Notes: a model not told the origin generated them from the sequence alone. Counted from the stretch's first letter, positions 1 through 7,327 are shown. The stretch is DNA of 8,465 bases from Robiginitomaculum sp. (GCA_016765255.1 JAESQI010000125.1:1-8465), one strand, 5' to 3'. Numbers and translations: made by a program.

Positions 1-342
1 CGGCTAGAATCTGATCCAACGATTATTTATGGGATCACGGGCGGCGAGAAATTGGGGCGAGGGCTTAGGCGCTCAGAAATCGACCGTAAAACCGATTGGA
101 ATACTTACCAAATTGATGGCCTGCCGATTACGCCGATTTGTAATCCGGGGCGGGCTGCGATTGCGGCTGTGCTTAACCCGATGAAGACAGATGAAATTTT
201 CTTTGTGGCAGATGGAACCGGAGGGCATGTATTTGCTAAAACCCTGCGGGGGCACATAAACAATGTCAATAAATGGCGCAAGATCGAGCGGAAACGCAAA
301 GCCAATGCCAAGAAAATAGCGAAGCAAAAGGTGCAACAATGA
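1..342 (+). CDS. mltG: Endolytic murein transglycosylase MltG, C-terminal part (5' end outside window)
   Basis: MltG (YceG-like family) is an inner-membrane lytic transglycosylase that cleaves nascent peptidoglycan strands inside the chain and is thought to set their length. The frame is open from base 1 and gives the last 113 residues. These carry the family's C-terminal signature: SDPTIIYG (residues 4-11), NTYQIDGLPITPICNPG (34-50) and FFVADGTGGHVFAKT (67-81), followed by a basic tail (KWRKIERKRKANAKK) with no recognisable domain. The membrane anchor, LysM-like part and catalytic glutamate lie upstream of the window, so activity cannot be judged here. Internal TTG or ATG codons are not starts, because homology continues upstream of them. 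The stop overlaps the yicC start as ATGA, which suggests coupled translation. The family call is secure; only the gene's extent is unknown. Confidence 0.95.
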   Translation, partial: RLESDPTIIYGITGGEKLGRGLRRSEIDRKTDWNTYQIDGLPITPICNPGRAAIAAVLNPMKTDEIFFVADGTGGHVFAKTLRGHINNVNKWRKIERKRKANAKKIAKQKVQQ

Positions 343-1223
343 GCCTAAAAAGCATGACAGGATATGGCCGCGCAGAAGGTCAACATGAAGGCGTGTCCTG
401 GGTGTGGGAAGTCCGCTCTGTTAATGGTAAATCACTGGATACACGCTTACGCCTACCCGCTGGGTTTGAGAGTTTGGAGTCTAAAATCCGCAAAACCATT
501 GCGAAGGCTTTAAAACGCGGGAATTTGCAAGTCACACTGAATATGCAAACAGAGCATGGGGCGAGTGATTACAAAATAAATCATGATTGGCTCAAAAAAC
601 TAATATCTGAAGGGCGAGATTTATCGCAAACTTACGGCTTAACGCCTGTAACTATTGACGGCCTTTTTCAAAGTGCTGGTGTGATTGTTGAGGGCAGTCT
701 ACAAAATGCTGCTGACCCAAAGTTGACACTGCGCAATCAGGTCATATTGGTGAGCCTTGATGATATGCTCGGCGTGCTTATCAATGCACGGTGCGAGGAG
801 GGTAAGGCTATGGGGGAGGCCTTATCTGGATGCATAGCTGACATGAAGGTACTAACAGCGCGGGCGCGTATTCGTGAAAGCGCAATCCCCAAACATATTA
901 AACAAAGATTGACCGAGAAAATTGGTGAGCTCTTGGGTGAGAATATGGATAAGGACAGATTTGCACAAGAAGTGGCTCTGTTGGCCGTAAAAGCCGACGT
1001 AAGAGAGGAATTAGACCGTCTTGACGCGCATATCCAGCAAGCAAAGTCCTTGCTCAATTCAAAAGAGGCGATTGGTCGCAAGCTGGATTTTTTGTCGCAA
1101 GAATTTATCCGCGAAATCAATACATTGTGTGCCAAGTCAATAGATATAGACTTGACCAAAATCGGGTTGGAGATGAAAAGTGTCATTGAACAATTTAGGG
1201 AACAGGCGGCCAACATTGAGTGA
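339..1223 (+). CDS. yicC: YicC family endoribonuclease
   Basis: This 294-residue protein is a full-length YicC/YloC-family member. The family was long annotated only as stress-induced; the E. coli protein has since been linked to RNA cleavage, including decay of a small RNA. Visible signatures are the N-terminal MTGYGRAEG (residues 6-14) with EVRSVNGKSLDTRLRLP (24-40), and the C-terminal DUF1732 region with DVREELDRLDAHIQQ (220-234), GRKLDFLSQEFIREINTLC (246-264) and IGLEMKSVIEQFREQ (275-289). The middle (about 80-210) is less conserved and looks helical. I chose the ATG inside the mltG stop because the family begins at MTGYGRA and AAGG lies 7 bases upstream (328-331); an upstream in-frame extension to 273 has no homology. 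It sits between mltG and gmk, a common placement for this gene. The RNase role here is inferred from the family. Confidence 0.95.
   Translation: MSLKSMTGYGRAEGQHEGVSWVWEVRSVNGKSLDTRLRLPAGFESLESKIRKTIAKALKRGNLQVTLNMQTEHGASDYKINHDWLKKLISEGRDLSQTYGLTPVTIDGLFQSAGVIVEGSLQNAADPKLTLRNQVILVSLDDMLGVLINARCEEGKAMGEALSGCIADMKVLTARARIRESAIPKHIKQRLTEKIGELLGENMDKDRFAQEVALLAVKADVREELDRLDAHIQQAKSLLNSKEAIGRKLDFLSQEFIREINTLCAKSIDIDLTKIGLEMKSVIEQFREQAANIE
1204..1209 (+). promoter_or_regulatory. Ribosome binding site deciding the gmk start
   Basis: AGGCGG lies inside the last codons of yicC, 6 bases upstream of a TTG at 1216 that is in frame with gmk. The later ATG at 1252 has AGG only one base away, too close to serve. 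This favours the TTG start. It is a sequence-based inference. Confidence 0.5.
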
Positions 1224-1881
1224 TATACATGACAAAAAACTTCTCCAAGGCATGAAAACCAATCGTCGTGGGCTAATGATTGTCCTCTCATCGCCCTCTG
1301 GTGCTGGGAAAAGCACATTAACGCGCAGGCTTTTGCGTGAGAATGATAATATTACCATGTCGGTTTCTGCAACGACTAGGTCACCGCGCAGTAGTGAGCA
1401 AGAAGGTATCGATTATTATTTCGTTAAAAAAAACCGTTTTGTTGACATGATTGAAGATGAGGAATTTCTGGAACATGCAAAAGTTTTTGACCATTATTAC
1501 GGTACACCTCGCGCCCCTGTTGAGAGAGCATTAGAGACTGGGGATGATGTTGTTTTTGATATTGATTGGCAAGGGGCACAGCAATTGACCCAAACAGCAA
1601 ATTCCGACTTGGTTAAAATATTTATTCTGCCACCTAGTAATCGCGAGTTAGAAAACCGTCTTCACAAACGTGCTCAAGATAGCGAAGCCGTGATTGCGCG
1701 GCGTATGGCAAAATCAGCGTCTGAAATGAGCCATTGGTCGGAATATGATTATGTGATTGTCAACGATGATTTGGAAATTGCTATGGAAGAACTCCTGACA
1801 ATACTGGCTTGCGAACGAATGAAAAGACACCGTCAGCTTTGGCTGAGTCCATTTGTAAAACGTTTGACGCAAGGGGGTTAG
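1216..1881 (+). CDS. gmk: Guanylate kinase
   Basis: Gmk phosphorylates GMP (or dGMP) to GDP with ATP in the cytoplasm and is essential for guanine nucleotide supply. With the TTG start the protein has 221 residues. The P-loop SSPSGAGKST is at residues 25-34. The GMP-binding region SVSATTRSPRSSEQEGIDYYF spans about 49-69, followed by EFLEHAKVFDHYYGTP (83-98), FDIDWQGAQQL (114-124) and the lid-type arginine segment ENRLHKRAQDSEAVIARRM (146-164). All expected catalytic elements are present. The start is uncertain: TTG 1216 overlaps the yicC stop (TTGAGTGA) and has a good Shine-Dalgarno site; ATG 1252 would give 209 residues, closer to the usual 205-210, but has no spaced site. The 3' end overlaps the opposing rsmA stop by 4 bases. 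The identity is secure. Confidence 0.95.
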   Translation: MSDIHDKKLLQGMKTNRRGLMIVLSSPSGAGKSTLTRRLLRENDNITMSVSATTRSPRSSEQEGIDYYFVKKNRFVDMIEDEEFLEHAKVFDHYYGTPRAPVERALETGDDVVFDIDWQGAQQLTQTANSDLVKIFILPPSNRELENRLHKRAQDSEAVIARRMAKSASEMSHWSEYDYVIVNDDLEIAMEELLTILACERMKRHRQLWLSPFVKRLTQGG

Positions 1882-2717
1882 CGCAAGGCATTAGCTGTAT
1901 CAGATAATCGGTGAAACCCTTTTATATCAATGGTTTCTGGGCGAACGCTCGGGTCAATATTTGCAGTACCCAGCCAAGTTTCTAAATCTATGCCGAGATC
2001 ACCCGCTAAGGCGCGTAATGATTTTCTGAGCATTTTTCTGCGTTGCCCAAATGCACTTGCTGTAACGCGGCCCAGCATTTTTAGGTCAGCATATCTTTCG
2101 CCTTGGGGCAATATATCAAGAACGATAACCGCGCTGTCTACTTTCGGAGGTGGGGTAAAAGCATGGGCTGGGACTTCGAATGCAATATGTGGTGCAGTAA
2201 TAGATTGAGCCAGAACTGCAAGACGCCCGTAAGGTTTGGTATTGGGCTGGGCGGCAATGCGCATGGCCACTTCTTTTTGTAACATCAGCACCAATCTGTC
2301 CCAAAAAATGGGCTGGGCATGTAACCAATTTATGAGTAATTTTGTCCCGACATTATAGGGTAGATTTGCGCATACTCGTAAGGGGCGTGTAGAGTCGAGT
2401 GCAGCGAGGTCAACTTTAAGAGCGTCAGCTTCAAAAACATTTAAACGGCCATCCGAAACATTTTCGATTTCTTGTAGGAGAGATATAAACCTTGGGTCTT
2501 TTTCAATCGCGTAAAGTTTCTTTACCCCCATATTTAAAAGTGAGCGTGTTAGACCTCCTGGCCCGGGCCCAATTTCAATGACCGCTTCGTGTGGCACGGC
2601 GAGCCGCGCTATTTTATCTGTCAGATTTTGGTCGAGTAAAAAATGTTGCCCGAAGCTTTTTTTGGCAAACAAATTATGGGCTTTTAAACTCGCAGTCAGT
2701 GTGGGCAAACTATCCAT
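1878..2717 (-). CDS. rsmA: 16S rRNA (adenine1518-N6/adenine1519-N6)-dimethyltransferase RsmA (KsgA)
   Basis: RsmA uses S-adenosylmethionine to dimethylate two adjacent adenines in the 3' terminal hairpin of 16S rRNA, a late 30S assembly step; loss of the activity gives kasugamycin resistance. The 279-residue protein has all family motifs in order: AKKSFGQHFLLDQNL (residues 18-32), SAM motif I EIGPGPGGLTRSL (48-60), the acidic end of the next strand IEKD (71-74), EADAL (96-100), catalytic NLPYN (118-122), and FTPPPKVDSAVI (187-198), followed by a small helical C-terminal domain (about 210-279). I chose ATG 2717 because GAGGG lies 5 bases upstream; the TTG at 2729, 12 bases further upstream, lies within or next to that site. 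The start overlaps the pdxA stop by 8 bases (ATGGATAG), so it is probably coupled to pdxA. It is the last gene of the minus-strand cluster. Confidence 0.97.
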   Translation of the reverse strand: MDSLPTLTASLKAHNLFAKKSFGQHFLLDQNLTDKIARLAVPHEAVIEIGPGPGGLTRSLLNMGVKKLYAIEKDPRFISLLQEIENVSDGRLNVFEADALKVDLAALDSTRPLRVCANLPYNVGTKLLINWLHAQPIFWDRLVLMLQKEVAMRIAAQPNTKPYGRLAVLAQSITAPHIAFEVPAHAFTPPPKVDSAVIVLDILPQGERYADLKMLGRVTASAFGQRRKMLRKSLRALAGDLGIDLETWLGTANIDPSVRPETIDIKGFHRLSDTANALR

Positions 2718-3747
2718 GACTACCCTCAATATATCTGCACCTGTTTGCAGCCATGTTGCGGGCCAAATCTATTGCCGCCAATAAACTATCTTCGCGGGCC
2801 ACGCCATTACCCGCTATTTCAAAGGCAGTGCCGTGATCGGGCGATGTGCGGATAATCGGCAGGCCAAGTGTGGTGTTAACACCGCCGTAAAAATCTAAGC
2901 TTTTAACAGGGATCAATCCTTGATCATGATACATGACAAGAACTGCGTCATATTCTGCGCGTGCTTCTTTATGGAAAAGCGTATCAGCGCTTTGCGGGTT
3001 GCTAATATTGATACCCTCTGCGCGGAGTATTTTCGCTGCGGGAATGAGAATATCATTTTCTTCATGCCCTAAGGATCCGTTTTCACCCGCATGCGGATTA
3101 AGACCAGCCATGGCAATGCGCGGTGACGATATACCTAAGTCTATTTTTAGGGCGCCGTTTAAGACCCAGGCCGTGTCGACTATTTTATCTATAGAAATAG
3201 CATTGGCGACGTCTTTTAATGGCATATGGATTGTGACCAGTGCAACGCGTAAACCTTGGGCGCTGAGCATCATAACGGGGCCTTGTGAGTATGGCGCTTT
3301 AGTTGATTTCGCCAGTTCGGCCAAAAATTCCGTATGCCCAGGAAACGAAAAACCTGACCTATATAGCACGTCTTTTGCAATTGGGTTGGTTACAACGCCG
3401 CTAACCTCACCAGAAAGGGCGAGCTTTGTAGCTGTTTTAATTGAGGTCAATATTGCGGGTGCGGCATTTTCATTTGGCTTGCCAATGATTACAGCCGCAC
3501 ATTTAATCGGCAAAACGGGGAGGGCGTCTTTAAATATGCCAATGGCTTGGTCTGGAATGTCTATAGTTTTTGCGTTCTTATACAGAGCAGGGTCGGCAAT
3601 CACAAAAAAAGCATTTCTAGGGTCGCTGCGTAGTTTTTGCCACGCTTTGATGGTGATTTCAGGGCCGATACCTGCTGGGTCACCCATTGTTAAGGCGAGC
3701 GGTCTGGTAATGGCGCTAGGTTTTTTAACGGGTAACAATCGTAGCAT
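2710..3747 (-). CDS. pdxA: 4-hydroxythreonine-4-phosphate dehydrogenase PdxA
   Basis: PdxA oxidises 4-phosphohydroxy-L-threonine with NAD(P); the product decarboxylates to the amino-acetone phosphate that PdxJ condenses with deoxyxylulose 5-phosphate to make pyridoxine 5'-phosphate. The protein has 345 residues (E. coli about 329). Visible are MGDPAGIGPEI (21-31), GVVTNPIAKDVLYRSGF (117-133), GHTEFLAELA (137-146), and three metal-ligand histidines in their usual settings: VTIHMPLKDV (H174), GLNPHAGE (H219) and MYHDQGLIPVK (H274). The C-terminal region has GGVNTTLGLPIIRTSPDHG (288-306). The enzyme should therefore be active. ATG 3747 is the first plausible start and overlaps the end of surA by 23 bases; longer extensions run back into surA. 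It has no clear Shine-Dalgarno (only GCAGAA), so translation may depend on ribosomes finishing surA. TTG at 3738 is a less likely alternative. Confidence 0.96.
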   Translation of the reverse strand: MLRLLPVKKPSAITRPLALTMGDPAGIGPEITIKAWQKLRSDPRNAFFVIADPALYKNAKTIDIPDQAIGIFKDALPVLPIKCAAVIIGKPNENAAPAILTSIKTATKLALSGEVSGVVTNPIAKDVLYRSGFSFPGHTEFLAELAKSTKAPYSQGPVMMLSAQGLRVALVTIHMPLKDVANAISIDKIVDTAWVLNGALKIDLGISSPRIAMAGLNPHAGENGSLGHEENDILIPAAKILRAEGINISNPQSADTLFHKEARAEYDAVLVMYHDQGLIPVKSLDFYGGVNTTLGLPIIRTSPDHGTAFEIAGNGVAREDSLLAAIDLARNMAANRCRYIEGSHG

Positions 3748-4990
3748 TTCTGCGTAAATTACGTAAATGCCGCTTGGAAGCAAGGGCTTCTTGCTGTGAT
3801 AATAGGCGATTTTCAACTTGGTCACGGGTAGGAATGTTGGAACCTTTTTCCTTACGATCACATACGACAATCGCGATGAGGGCGTTTGATGTGGTCAAAG
3901 GCTTTGAGACATCGCCGATATTGGTGTCGCTTAACAGGGCAAGAATATCTTCAGTCAAATCACCCGCCTTTATTTCCCCCATAGTATCATTACCAATTCC
4001 GTCAATTCCAGAAATATCAGACGCAATACTGTCACAGGATTTGAATGCGTTAGTTGCCGTTTTTATTGCCGCGTTCGCTGCTTCCATTTGGCTAATGTCA
4101 CTATATTGATAATTGATTTGTTTAAGTGTGTAAAAGGTTTCAGAGGTCGAAACTCTTTTGTCTATCAAGGCAATGACATAGACACCACCAGGTACAGTAA
4201 CAGGGGGAGAAATTTGACCTTTTTCCAAGTTGACGATGGCGGCGTTGATTTCTTCTCTGAGTTCTCCTTCGCGTACCCAGCCAATGTCACCACCTTTTGC
4301 GGCGGAAGGTGCGGATGAGAATTGTTGTGCAAGAACGCGAAAAGGTGCACCTTCTTCTAGCTGTTTAATCATGGCGTTCGCGCCTTGCATGGCACCTTCC
4401 ATACCGCCAATATCGGGTGTGGCTTCAATATAAAGTTCTGCCACACGGTAATTAGGTTTATTGGCGGTCGCACTGATTTGGTTGATTGTTTCGTCAATTT
4501 GAGCATCACTAATCCGGATGCGTGACCCGTAAAGACCGCCGATTATACGTTCCCATGCAATTTCCGAACGGACTTGATCTTGTAAAGTTGATATAGAAAT
4601 ACCCGCGCCAGCTAGGCGGCTTGTGAACTCTTCTACACTTAATCCATTTCGAGTAATCAATGTTTCTATGCCTTGTTCAACGGCTTCATTTGAGATCGTT
4701 TGGTCGTATTTTTTTGATTCTTGGAGCTGCAATTTTTCATCAACAAGGTTTTTCATTGCTTGCGCGAGAATGCGCTTTTGTGATTCTTCCGTAGGTTCAA
4801 CACCTTGTGTCGCCATCATAAACAAGGCGCGTTGCCGCAAATCCAAGCTAGTAATAACATCGTCATTAACGACCGCTGCAATGCCGTGCGAAATTTGCGC
4901 TGCTGTTATAGTGGGCATAAGGGCGCTACTCAGCAAAGCAAACCCAATAAGGCCTGCTTTTATGTGTATTTTTGGGAGCAAATTTTGCAT
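3725..4990 (-). CDS. surA: Periplasmic SurA-like chaperone (parvulin-type, probably not an active isomerase)
   Basis: SurA escorts unfolded outer-membrane proteins across the periplasm to the BAM complex. The 421-residue precursor starts with a Sec signal peptide: basic N-region, hydrophobic core about residues 13-26, likely cleavage after A31 (ITAA|Q). The SurA N-terminal helical domain follows (about 32-170, beginning GIAAVVNDDVITSLDLRQR). One recognisable parvulin domain lies at about 180-280 (FRVLAQQFSSAPSAAKGGDIGW at 217-238 is its core). A divergent C-terminal region (about 285-421) holds two cysteines, C319 and C377. Histidines usual in active parvulins are not seen. ATG 4990 is favoured over the GTG at 5053 because AGAGGA lies 7 bases upstream and it places the signal peptide at the N-terminus. 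Its place next to lptG and pdxA is typical. I am sure of the family; the client set is inferred. Confidence 0.92.
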   Translation of the reverse strand: MQNLLPKIHIKAGLIGFALLSSALMPTITAAQISHGIAAVVNDDVITSLDLRQRALFMMATQGVEPTEESQKRILAQAMKNLVDEKLQLQESKKYDQTISNEAVEQGIETLITRNGLSVEEFTSRLAGAGISISTLQDQVRSEIAWERIIGGLYGSRIRISDAQIDETINQISATANKPNYRVAELYIEATPDIGGMEGAMQGANAMIKQLEEGAPFRVLAQQFSSAPSAAKGGDIGWVREGELREEINAAIVNLEKGQISPPVTVPGGVYVIALIDKRVSTSETFYTLKQINYQYSDISQMEAANAAIKTATNAFKSCDSIASDISGIDGIGNDTMGEIKAGDLTEDILALLSDTNIGDVSKPLTTSNALIAIVVCDRKEKGSNIPTRDQVENRLLSQQEALASKRHLRNLRRNATIVTR

Positions 4991-4997
4991 TCGTAGT

Positions 4998-5003
4998 TCC
5001 TCT
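4998..5003 (-). promoter_or_regulatory. Ribosome binding site of surA
   Basis: On the minus strand AGAGGA lies 7 bases before the ATG at 4990. It supports starting surA at its signal peptide and not at the earlier in-frame GTG at 5053. Confidence 0.6.
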
Positions 5004-5017
5004 GAATATTCGAGGCT

Positions 5018-5045
5018 AACATAGGGATTTTTTTGAGCAAGGCAA
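5018..5045 (-). promoter_or_regulatory. Possible surA promoter in the lptG-surA gap
   Basis: In the 79-base gap between lptG and surA the minus strand has TTGCCT, a 16-base spacer, then TATGTT, which resembles a housekeeping -35/-10 pair and ends about 27 bases before the surA start. It could allow surA-pdxA-rsmA to be transcribed separately from lptF-lptG. Alphaproteobacterial promoters are variable, and AT-rich gaps give such matches by chance, so this is weak. I saw no hairpin with a T-run that would end lptG transcription here. Confidence 0.25.
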
Positions 5046-5069
5046 TCAAACACTTCAGAAGCTTACCAA

Positions 5070-6176
5070 TTATCCATCTTCAATCTTAAAAAGAAAAGCC
5101 AGTCCGCAAAATAGAACCAAGAGGGGCACGGCCCACGCCGCTAATACAGGAGGGAGGGTGCCTGCCTGTCCAAATGCACTGACCATATTATCAAGGAAAT
5201 ATTCAAGAAAACCAAAGCTTGCGACACCAATTATCATGATTAGCGCCCCACCACTTCGTACATTATGTAAGGCAACACCCGCTGCGATAGTTGTCATCGC
5301 AATGAGTGTTATGGGTAATGCAAGAAGTTTATGAAATTGTATGATAAGTGGTGTCGTATCGTAACCTGCCAATTTCGCATTTGAGATTTCACTTGGGATT
5401 TGCCAAAATGATAAATTTGAATTGTGTTGGCTTTGCGTCCGTAATGTTTGGCGGTTGATCGTTGTTGGTTGGGAAATGGCTTCAGAATACCGAGTAGGCT
5501 TACCATCCTCATATTCTGTGACGTGTTTAAGTAACCAATAGTTTTCTGGCATCAATGTGGCTGTTTTTGCGTCATAGCGCGAAATAAATTGTGCCCCTTG
5601 ATCAGGTATGAAGACAGATTGGAAAAACGTTACGCCGTAGAGTGTATATGTATCAATATTTACTGAGCGGGCATGAATATTTAAATACCCTTCCTCGTCT
5701 CCCTCGCGTAGCCAAATAGATTTTGGATATATTGTCGCTTGCGTCGTCACAGACTGGTTTTTCTTCAACAGTTTCCCCTTTATTATGTCGTGCTTTTGAG
5801 CTGATTTTACCGCGAGTGGATTAAAAGAAACCGCCCACAATATGCCGATAAGCCCCGTTACGGATATTGCAGGTTTTAAAAAACTCCATGCGGATATACC
5901 CGCCGCCCGTATAACAATAAATTCAGACTGTTTGTTCAAGGAATATAAAGTCGCCATAACGCCGAACAATACAATAAAGGGGATTGTTTTTTCGACGAGT
6001 TGCGGAGCGTTTAAAAGTGTAAGGTATATAATATCAAACAGGGAAGCACTGGCATCAAAACCTCTTGCAGTCTCTACAAAATCAATGAGCATTATAACGC
6101 CGACGATAATTGAAAACGCAGTGAGAATGCCAATAAATATGCGCTTGGCCAGATATGCATTAAGTGTCGAAATCAT
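5070..6176 (-). CDS. lptG: LPS export ABC transporter permease LptG
   Basis: LptG pairs with LptF and the ATPase LptB2 in the inner membrane to extract lipopolysaccharide and push it onto the LptC-LptA bridge. The 368-residue protein fits the YjgP/YjgQ family layout: three N-terminal membrane helices (about 13-34, 64-79, 97-117), a periplasmic jellyroll domain (about 130-270, including SIWLREGDEEGYLNIHA at 153-169), and three C-terminal helices (about 283-303, 309-335, 341-363). The cytoplasmic coupling segment SEFIVIRAAGIS (84-95) carries the conserved glutamate E85 that contacts LptB in studied members. I call it LptG rather than LptF by gene order and by the N-terminal pattern around LIDFVE (30-35). 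The ATG directly abuts the lptF stop (TAAATG), with AGGA 7 bases upstream inside lptF, so the two are tightly coupled. lptB, lptC and lptA are not in the window. Confidence 0.94.
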   Translation of the reverse strand: MISTLNAYLAKRIFIGILTAFSIIVGVIMLIDFVETARGFDASASLFDIIYLTLLNAPQLVEKTIPFIVLFGVMATLYSLNKQSEFIVIRAAGISAWSFLKPAISVTGLIGILWAVSFNPLAVKSAQKHDIIKGKLLKKNQSVTTQATIYPKSIWLREGDEEGYLNIHARSVNIDTYTLYGVTFFQSVFIPDQGAQFISRYDAKTATLMPENYWLLKHVTEYEDGKPTRYSEAISQPTTINRQTLRTQSQHNSNLSFWQIPSEISNAKLAGYDTTPLIIQFHKLLALPITLIAMTTIAAGVALHNVRSGGALIMIIGVASFGFLEYFLDNMVSAFGQAGTLPPVLAAWAVPLLVLFCGLAFLFKIEDG

Positions 6177-7313
6177 TTAGGTTTCCTGCCTATTGGCAAT
6201 TCTACGTTTCGCTTTGAACCTTGGGCTTAATTTTACGCGGCGGGGATTAAGTAGATATAGAAGAGACACTAAGCCGATACTTAATGGGACGCCATATTGG
6301 GCAATGTTGAGTAAGGCATTGTTTTCCGCAGCGGACGTTAAGCCGAAGCCAATAAGCCTGAGTATAAAGCCTATCGTCGCGGCAATGGCTATTTTTTTGC
6401 CATATCCTAGTTTATTATGTTCCCCGCGAACAAGAACTGCCAAAGCCAAAAGGACAAGCGCGATATTATATAACGGGGTGGCAAGACGCATATGTCCTTC
6501 CGATCGATAAGCCTTTATTGTGTCCAAATTCGCATTTGTCCTCTTTAGCTCAAAAAGTTCATTTATATACAGGTCAGATGGTTTTAAACGCAGTTTAGAG
6601 TCTATTGACAATGCTTGTGTCAGGTCAATTGTATAGGATGTAAATTCGGTGATATTCATGGTGTTATCACTATTTATAAAATTGATATTGCCATTGTATA
6701 ATGTGAAATTTGTATGGGCATTTGCGGTAGTAAGCTGTCCCTCCTGCGCCATATAGGTTAGAGGCATTTCGGAGTTGGATTCGTCATATATTAGAATGTC
6801 AAGCATACGGCCTGAAGGTAGGATTTTACTGGTGTAAACCGTCAACGCTGGAGCGATTTTTTTGAATTCACCTACATTTATCATGCGCGACGCTACGTCC
6901 GTACTTATTTCCAACAAAGCGGCCCTTCTTTCCCGAAACGCATATGGTTGCAGGAATAGATTGATGATAAGGTGGGCAATCATGGCGTAGGCGGCTATGT
7001 GAAGTGCGGGAATGGTGATTTGCCACGGGCTCAAACCTGCGGCTTTGGTGATGACGAGTTCACTGTCTACATTTAGGCGGTTTAGGGCATATAACATGGC
7101 TAAAAATACGGCTATCGGCATAATAATGCCTAATAACTGCGGCAAAGTTAGGATTGTAATGTACAAAAAAACAAAGGCGGTTTGTCTATTTTCAACAATT
7201 AAGTCTATGGTGGACAAACTTTGGGTCAAAATAGCCAAAATTGAAAGGGCACTTAAGGATAATAAGAGAGGAGTAACAAATTGCCGCCTGAAATATTTCT
7301 GGATAAGTGTCAT
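6177..7313 (-). CDS. lptF: LPS export ABC transporter permease LptF
   Basis: LptF is the second half of the heterodimeric LPS-extracting permease. The 378-residue protein has the same 3+3 helix plan as its neighbour: helices at about 12-37, 47-76 and 98-121, a periplasmic jellyroll (about 125-270, e.g. LTVYTSKILPSGRMLDILIYDE at 157-178), then helices at about 279-297, 306-327 and 340-355, and a basic cytoplasmic tail (NPRRVKLSPRFKAKRR). The coupling segment SELVITKAAGLSPWQ (84-98) holds the conserved E85. ATG 7313 is supported by AAAGG 5 bases upstream. It is the first gene of the minus-strand cluster and is divergent from pepA, a usual alphaproteobacterial arrangement. The LptF/LptG assignment rests partly on order; that this is one of the pair is certain. 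Confidence 0.94.
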   Translation of the reverse strand: MTLIQKYFRRQFVTPLLLSLSALSILAILTQSLSTIDLIVENRQTAFVFLYITILTLPQLLGIIMPIAVFLAMLYALNRLNVDSELVITKAAGLSPWQITIPALHIAAYAMIAHLIINLFLQPYAFRERRAALLEISTDVASRMINVGEFKKIAPALTVYTSKILPSGRMLDILIYDESNSEMPLTYMAQEGQLTTANAHTNFTLYNGNINFINSDNTMNITEFTSYTIDLTQALSIDSKLRLKPSDLYINELFELKRTNANLDTIKAYRSEGHMRLATPLYNIALVLLALAVLVRGEHNKLGYGKKIAIAATIGFILRLIGFGLTSAAENNALLNIAQYGVPLSIGLVSLLYLLNPRRVKLSPRFKAKRRIANRQET

Positions 7314-7327
7314 GAATGCCTTTACCT

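Noticed and set aside
737..1318. A 193-codon minus-strand frame across yicC and gmk
   Set aside because: It covers two real, conserved plus-strand genes and their junction, with no domain and no promoter or ribosome site of note.
1833..1846. Small hairpin TCAGC-TTTG-GCTGA near the end of gmk as a terminator
   Set aside because: The stem is only 5 bp, lies inside coding sequence and has no T-run on either strand.
2933..3757. A 274-codon open frame on the plus strand opposite pdxA
   Set aside because: It lies antisense to a clearly real pdxA with all its motifs, shows no recognisable domain and has low-complexity Ser/Ala/Ile-rich content typical of a shadow frame.
4991..5053. Upstream extension of surA to GTG 5053
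   Set aside because: It would put 21 polar residues before a good signal peptide, and the ATG at 4990 has its own AGAGGA site. The extension does not resemble the C-terminus of LptD either.
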